In this document: piece by piece, positions 58,952 to 64,000 of the stretch
Layout of the letters: each line of letters opens with the position of its first letter
How positions within the stretch are numbered: the stretch's first letter is position 1
From: Physcomitrium patens
Lineage: Eukaryota > Streptophyta > Bryopsida > Funariales > Funariaceae
Assembly (NCBI RefSeq): GCF_000002425.4
Contig: NC_037269.1
Coordinates: 3,237,146-3,301,145, forward strand
DNA length: 64,000 nucleotides
Direction of reading: 5' to 3'
The notes under the pieces: model-generated
What the model was told of the DNA's origin: nothing
Seen by the model: only the letters and a program-made list of their open reading frames with translations
Database searches by the model: none
Made by a program: the position numbers and the translations under genes

Positions 58952-60084
58952 GATATGGTGAATACGATAAAGGCAATGGGAGCTAGTACTAGAGGTAGCT
59001 ATTGTCTCTTAGAGAGAAATGGCATAGCCTCGGACAATTATAAAAAAAATTGTCTTGTGCTTCTAAGGGGACTATTAAGAAGATAGCCATGTCAAGTGCT
59101 TATAGATTGTAGTTCTATAGAAAATTGTATCTCAATTAAAATTACTGATTGACCTGGAATTGAAATGAAGGAAATCAAAGGAAGAAGTATATATCTTGCA
59201 GATGACCTAGATAACATATTAAGAGAGATGTATGAAGAAGAAACCTTGAGATTGATGAACACCTATGTCTTAAGAGAGAGATTCAAAGTAACAAAGTTAA
59301 GATATGATTTTATCTTTGGTATGCCATGGCTGGAGATGGAAAATAAGTAAATTAATTGGGTAGCAAAGGCAATCACTTTTAAAAATAGAAGATGCAAAGT
59401 GACTCTTTGTATCTCTATATCAAGTAGAGAAGAAAGACAATCTACAATCAAAGACTTACTTATAAGGATGATGTTTATGAAGAAGCAACTATAGCATGAG
59501 CAATCAATATACATGGTGGTTCCAAATCTTGTGTCAGTAGTATGAAAGATAGCCAAAGGAATAGAACAAACAAAACAATTCATATGGAAGTAGTAGGATG
59601 TCTTTCCAATCAACCTACCTAGTCACATACCTCTTGATAAAGGTGCCTCTTTCAAATGAAACTATTATATGGAACCAAACCAACAAGTTGATCAATTTAT
59701 TGGCTAGCACTAAATAAACTTAAAAAGTTACAAAAGGCATTAGGAGTAGAACAAACAAAGCAATTCATACAACAATATCAAGTTATCTTTTTAATTGACT
59801 TACCTGATGGCATACCTCCTAATCAAGGTGCTTTCTTTCAAATAGAACTATTACTTAGAGCCAAACTAATAAGTCAATTAATTTATTACCTAGTACCAAA
59901 AGAACTTAAAGATCTGTGGCACATATTGGACGAACTCTCGAAAAAAGGCTTCATTAGAGAAAGCACATCACCATGGAGAACACCTATATTCTTTGCACTT
60001 AAGAAAGATAGTAGACTTTGCCTTCACATCAACTATTAAGGTTTTAATAAGTAGACTATTAAAAATACATATCCACTTTTACAC
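58952..60084 (+). pseudogene. Family D protease and reverse transcriptase N-terminus
   Basis: Protease-like text: VLIDCSSIENCISIKI (59,098 on; the usual D[ST]G-type site reads DCSS), YDFIFGMPWLEMEN near 59305. Two similar linker pieces (GIEQTKQFI and EQTKQFIQQYQ) suggest a partial internal duplication near 59,560-59,780. RT begins with PKELKDLWHILDELSKKGFI, RESTSPWRTPIFFALKKDS, and NTYPLLH. It is cut after CACTTTTACAC at 60084 by a family B LTR. Confidence 0.75.
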
Positions 60085-61407
60085 TACTGTTTTACGTGTT
60101 GTCTTACCTGGGAATGCATTGGGAACCTAAGTGTGGAAGATGAGGTTGTATTTCACAAACATCCAAAAAACTCTAATAGATTTTATCCATATGAGAATAA
60201 TTTAATCCAAATTTTGATTCAAAAGTGCTAAAAAACACTCTTTTTAGTAGCCTCTATCACACATAAACCTCAAATATCTTGTTACTTTCATATTTAAGCA
60301 ATTTAGATTTTTCTTATAAGCCCAAATCCTAATCAGTGAGCTTTAATAAGCTGTAATTTCTAATCTAATTGTCCACTTGATGTAAAATTTTATATGCAAT
60401 TGTCAATATAAGTCTTTTATATGCTCAAGAATTTTCAGCCCAATTTAATTTGTAGATTGTGAGAAAACCTCCAAAAATTGCACTGATGACATTCGGCCGC
60501 CAACTTGAAAATTGAAGTAAAAATCCCACTAGTGATTTCTCCTTCTTCAATCATTTACTTTGACTCAAAATTGGTGTGTAGTTTGATCTTTAAGTCTTTC
60601 AATACCATGCCAAATTTCATCTTGATCCAATTAGTAGATCTCTAGATATCATAGAAATCCTATCCAATCTCAAATTGCCAACTTCCGAAATCCTATTGTA
60701 CTAAAAACTAGATATCTTTAAATCACATTATTAGATTATTACAAAATTTTGTATACACTAAACATATCTAATAATCCAAATAGTGTAAAATTTTGAACTG
60801 TAGATATTACACTAATTATACGAACTAACTAAAATTCCTAGTCCTAAGTATATTATATAAAATCCAAATCACCAATACAAACCTTGACTTTGAACAATCA
60901 TTTCTTAGTCTTCAAAAATCTTACCAAAAAAATCCTTATGCCTTTGAAAAGAATTTCAAGCTAGATCTCAAATTCTAATTCTTGATCTTCAAATGAAATC
61001 CTAATTTTTCCTAGGCAATTTTTTTAGTAACTAGAGGTCTGATTTCGACCCTGTCTCACAAACAATCAACCCTTGAATATCAATCTAATCTATTCTAAAG
61101 ATTTTTTTATCCAATCCTACCCTCAACTTGACCCTAGTATCAACCATATCAACCATTTACTTCTTTTATCCTGATTTGAATAATTTATGGTCTTTCTAAG
61201 GCAGTAAAAATGTTTCTATATCCTAGAAGGTAAAAATACTAACTAAATTTTATCTAATTACTATTAAGACAAGAATAAAAGCTAAGAGGCCTTCATAAAA
61301 ATCTTATTAAAATATTTTGAATTCTTGTTGAATTAATAGAATAAAATATTAATTAAAAAATTATTTTTAGTCATATTTTTATCATATAATTGTATCACAA
61401 CACAACA
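60085..61407 (-). mobile_element. Solo LTR, family B, inside reverse transcriptase
   Basis: Reverse orientation: starts TACTGTTTTACG (decayed TG end) and ends ATCACAACACAACA, matching the ends of 5170-6496. Length 1323 bp. Flanks are ACAC (60081-60084) and ACGC (61408-61411), a four-base duplication with one G-to-A. Removing it joins PLLH to MDDLLDQL, the expected RT text. Confidence 0.8.
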
Positions 61408-61452
61408 ACGCATGGATGATCTTCTTGACCAACTTTGAGGTGCGACCATTTT
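61408..61452 (+). pseudogene. Family D RT, short piece
   Basis: ATG GAT GAT CTT CTT GAC CAA CTT reads MDDLLDQL, then a stop and GAT, part of the RT block before the FSKIDL motif. It is interrupted after ACCATTTT. Confidence 0.75.
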
Positions 61453-62322
61453 AATTCATGTTTTACTTATTCTTCAAATACCTTTTGAGAATAAACCTAT
61501 AAAAGAAAGTTCAAACATGATGAAAGACTATCCGTATGAGTTTATACATTAGAGTCTCACAATTAATTGTCTTTTGATCTGCTATAAACATCCAAGAAAG
61601 CTACAATGCCTTCCATATTCTATTAATTTCTTTTCTAATAAATAAAATATTACAATTGATAATTCTATTCTAGATATTCACTGTCTCTTCTCCTCTCCAA
61701 ACTTATAACAACAATATATAATACTGAACTCTTTTAAAAGATCGCATAAATCATTCCATAATCTAATCACTGAAATTCTCTAAAACTAATTGTCATTTCT
61801 AGTAATTTGCTTCATACAATTCCTAATTCTACAAACTTCTTCTTGTGGAACACTCTCAACTCTCAATAATCAATATATTATAATTCTCCTATTCATAATC
61901 ATACTTCATAAATATCTTCAATTCTCAACTTTTCAATTCTCTACTTATATTTCAGCACATAACAAATTAAATTTCTCATTTGACATCATATAAATCAAAT
62001 CTTTCTTTCATTACAAATTTTTACTTCATATTATTCAAAATCTATTTATTATCCTTTTTTAATAAAAAAAATAAAAACATGAGGTAGTACTAAGCTTACC
62101 CTTGCTCATGACTATCATAGTTTGGTCTTTTCTACTTCTTCTTCAAATCCATTTATATTTATCCCAAAACAAAAATTTTAACCAATATTTCTTACTTAAC
62201 CATTTTTTTTGACTAAATCATCTATCCTACCTCCTGAATTGACTATCCTATGGATGATTAATCAATATTACTAATATCTAACCAATATCCTACAAAAACC
62301 AATTTCTATTCATTCTACAATC
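61453..62322. mobile_element. Unassigned ~870-bp insert in RT
   Basis: RT text stops at GCGACCATTTT and resumes at ATCTTTAGTAAATTGG (FSKLDLESSY). The flanks ATTTT (61448-61452) and ATCTT (62323-62327) form a five-base duplication with one C-to-T. The insert is A/T/C-rich with many TTC and CTTC words on the + strand and no coding motif. It resembles no other LTR in the window, so its family is unknown. Confidence 0.55.
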
Positions 62323-64000
62323 ATCTTTAGTAAATTGGATCTTGAAAGCAGCTATTGACAAATCCCTATTGCAAGAGAGGATGTGAAAAATACAACATTT
62401 TGTATGCTCTATGGATATTTTAATTGGCTAGTTTTATCTTTTGATCTGACAAATGCTCTAGCTTTTTTCATAGATCACATAAATAGATTATTTTGAGACT
62501 TTTTGCACAAGTATGTAGTCATCTTCATTGATGATATCCTTGTATATAGTAAAATCCCTAAAGAGCATGAACAATACTTATGAGAGGTGCTGTGTCGACA
62601 ACAAGATAGTTATTTTTATTGCAAGCAATTAAAGTATGTACTTTGAAAGTCGAAAGTCATCTTTTTTGAGGCATGTGGTGTCTTCTAAAGGCATTTGTAT
62701 AGAATAAGATAAGATAAAAGTAGTGGAGGATTAGCCAACTTCTAAGGATGCTTCTGAAGTTAGCTCAATTTTAGGCCTTGTTGGATACTATTGTCATTTT
62801 GTTTGATGATTTGTTCACATTGCTGCCTCATTAATAAACCTATTGGAAAAAGATGCCCTATTTCAATGAAAATTAGAATAAAAAAATACCTTTGATAAGT
62901 TGAAGGAGACACTCATTACTACTCTAATATTACAACTATATGAACTTAATCTCCCTTGTACGCTTGACATTGATGCTTTCAACTTTGCTATTGGAATAGT
63001 CTTTCAACAAGACTTTGGTAGGGGCCTTCAATCAATGGCCTATCATTTATGCAAGCTCAAAAGGATAGAGTGCAATAACTCTATACGTGATCGAGAATAA
63101 TTAGTAATTTTATATGCTACAAAGGTGTGGCGATACTATCTATTAAAGAAACAAGTGGTTGTTTGGGCTGACTATCAATCCTTGCTTCATGATTTGCATG
63201 TGAAAAATATGAAATTGCGGCATCATCGTTGAGAAGAATAGTTGCAACTTTTTGATATTTTGCTTGAATACAAATAAGGTCGAAAATATAATGTGCAAAA
63301 TAATTTATCCTGCAGACCAGAGTTGAAGGACAAATTAAAAGACAAGGTTGAAGTTGCTATCATTAGTAGTATCATTTTAGATCTTATCAAAGATGTTGAA
63401 TAGAAGAAGTTACATAATAAGATGTTTATTTCAAGATGGTCAGCAATCGATTGAAGGTGGATAATATACAATATCAAGTTTACATTCTTAGTAAAGGCTT
63501 GCTCTATTTTAAGAAGCTAATTTATTTATTTGATAATGCTAAACTCTGAATGCACATATTTTAGGAGGGACATGATATCCTAATATCTAGATATCTAAGA
63601 TAAGAGAAGACCTTAGAAAGGATCTCGAGGATATAAATTTGGGCAGGTTTGGATTGTAATGTTCAAGCCTTTGTATGCTCTTGCAAGTCTTGTCAATATA
63701 TCAAAGCATCCAACACAATGTCTTTTAGATTATTGTAGCCAATTCTATTATCTACGACACATTGGAAGTAGGTGACTATGGATCTCATTATGGGTTGCTG
63801 TAAATGCTTCATAATCATATCACAATTTTTATCTTTATAGATTGATTTTCAAAGCAAATTCACTTGGTTGAGATGTGCTTGGATATTGATGCTTCAATGC
63901 TTGCATGAGTCTTCTTTGATATTGTCTTTTGTTACCATGGATTAGTTCATGTTATCATTTTAGATCGAGATCCATGCTTCACAAGAAGTTTTTGGTAAGC
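62323..64000 (+). pseudogene. Family D reverse transcriptase, RNase H and integrase start
   Basis: RT: FSKLDLESSY, FDLTNALAFF, then VVIFIDDILVYSK near 62518, where the IDD active-site pair is intact, DASEVSSILGLVGYYCHFV near 62750. RNase H: LPCTLDIDAFNFAIGIVFQQ, DFGRGLQSMAYHLCKLK, ATKVWRYYLL, VVVWADYQSLLHDL. Integrase: a CSCKSCQYIKASN zinc region near 63675 and VTMDLIMG near 63774, running off the window. It is + strand and decayed. RT text differs from family A (DILVYS, DFGRGLQ), so this is a separate gypsy lineage. Confidence 0.85.

Overview
The window looks like nuclear DNA of a land plant, most likely a moss close to Physcomitrium patens. Three things point that way: short islands of intron-containing genes, AT-rich spacers full of (TA)n arrays, and thick nests of decayed LTR retrotransposons that include chromodomain Ty3/gypsy elements of the kind known from mosses. 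The species is inferred; the plant gene families and retroelements are read directly.

Layout. 1-7520 is a Ty3/gypsy chromovirus relic (family A) on the + strand, split by at least three other insertions; two are solo LTRs whose junctions can be read to the base. 8.2-12.7 kb is a gene island on the - strand with a three-exon glycine-rich RNA-binding protein of the RZ-1 type (RRM, Gly-rich, CCHC zinc knuckle). 12.7-16.5 kb is very AT-rich spacer. 16.5-18.55 kb is a two-exon gene for a predicted thylakoid-lumen protein with LEA-like repeats. 18.6-25.9 kb is mostly spacer, with one possible decayed gene on the - strand and one GC-richer leader-like block. 26-32.1 kb holds a four-exon gene for a 1198-residue TRM/LONGIFOLIA-type protein with a C-terminal DUF4378 region. 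33.8-34.9 kb (- strand) may be an unidentified decayed gene, and 36.1-36.5 kb encodes a 129-residue protein I do not recognise. 37.13-39.18 kb is a second, almost perfect copy of the 16.5 kb gene: 2046 bp, same orientation, no indels, two base differences found by eye.

From 40.8 kb to the end the sequence is retroelement. A Ty1/copia relic (40,825-49,252) carries a 2.7 kb insert with ~180 bp tandem repeats. An inverted pair of another LTR follows. Then comes a large + strand gypsy element (family D, gag near 51.5 kb, integrase running off the window end) broken by five insertions: a family A element with both LTRs and a GGGAT target duplication, a family C LTR, two ~1.32 kb family B LTRs in opposite orientations, and an unassigned ~870 bp insert. 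Reading frames on either side of the clearest insertions rejoin.

The genes show no operon-like relation. RZ-1 suggests RNA processing, TRM suggests cortical microtubule and cell-shape control, and the duplicated gene suggests a plastid (thylakoid) role. All coordinates of introns, LTR edges and domains were derived by hand from the sequence.
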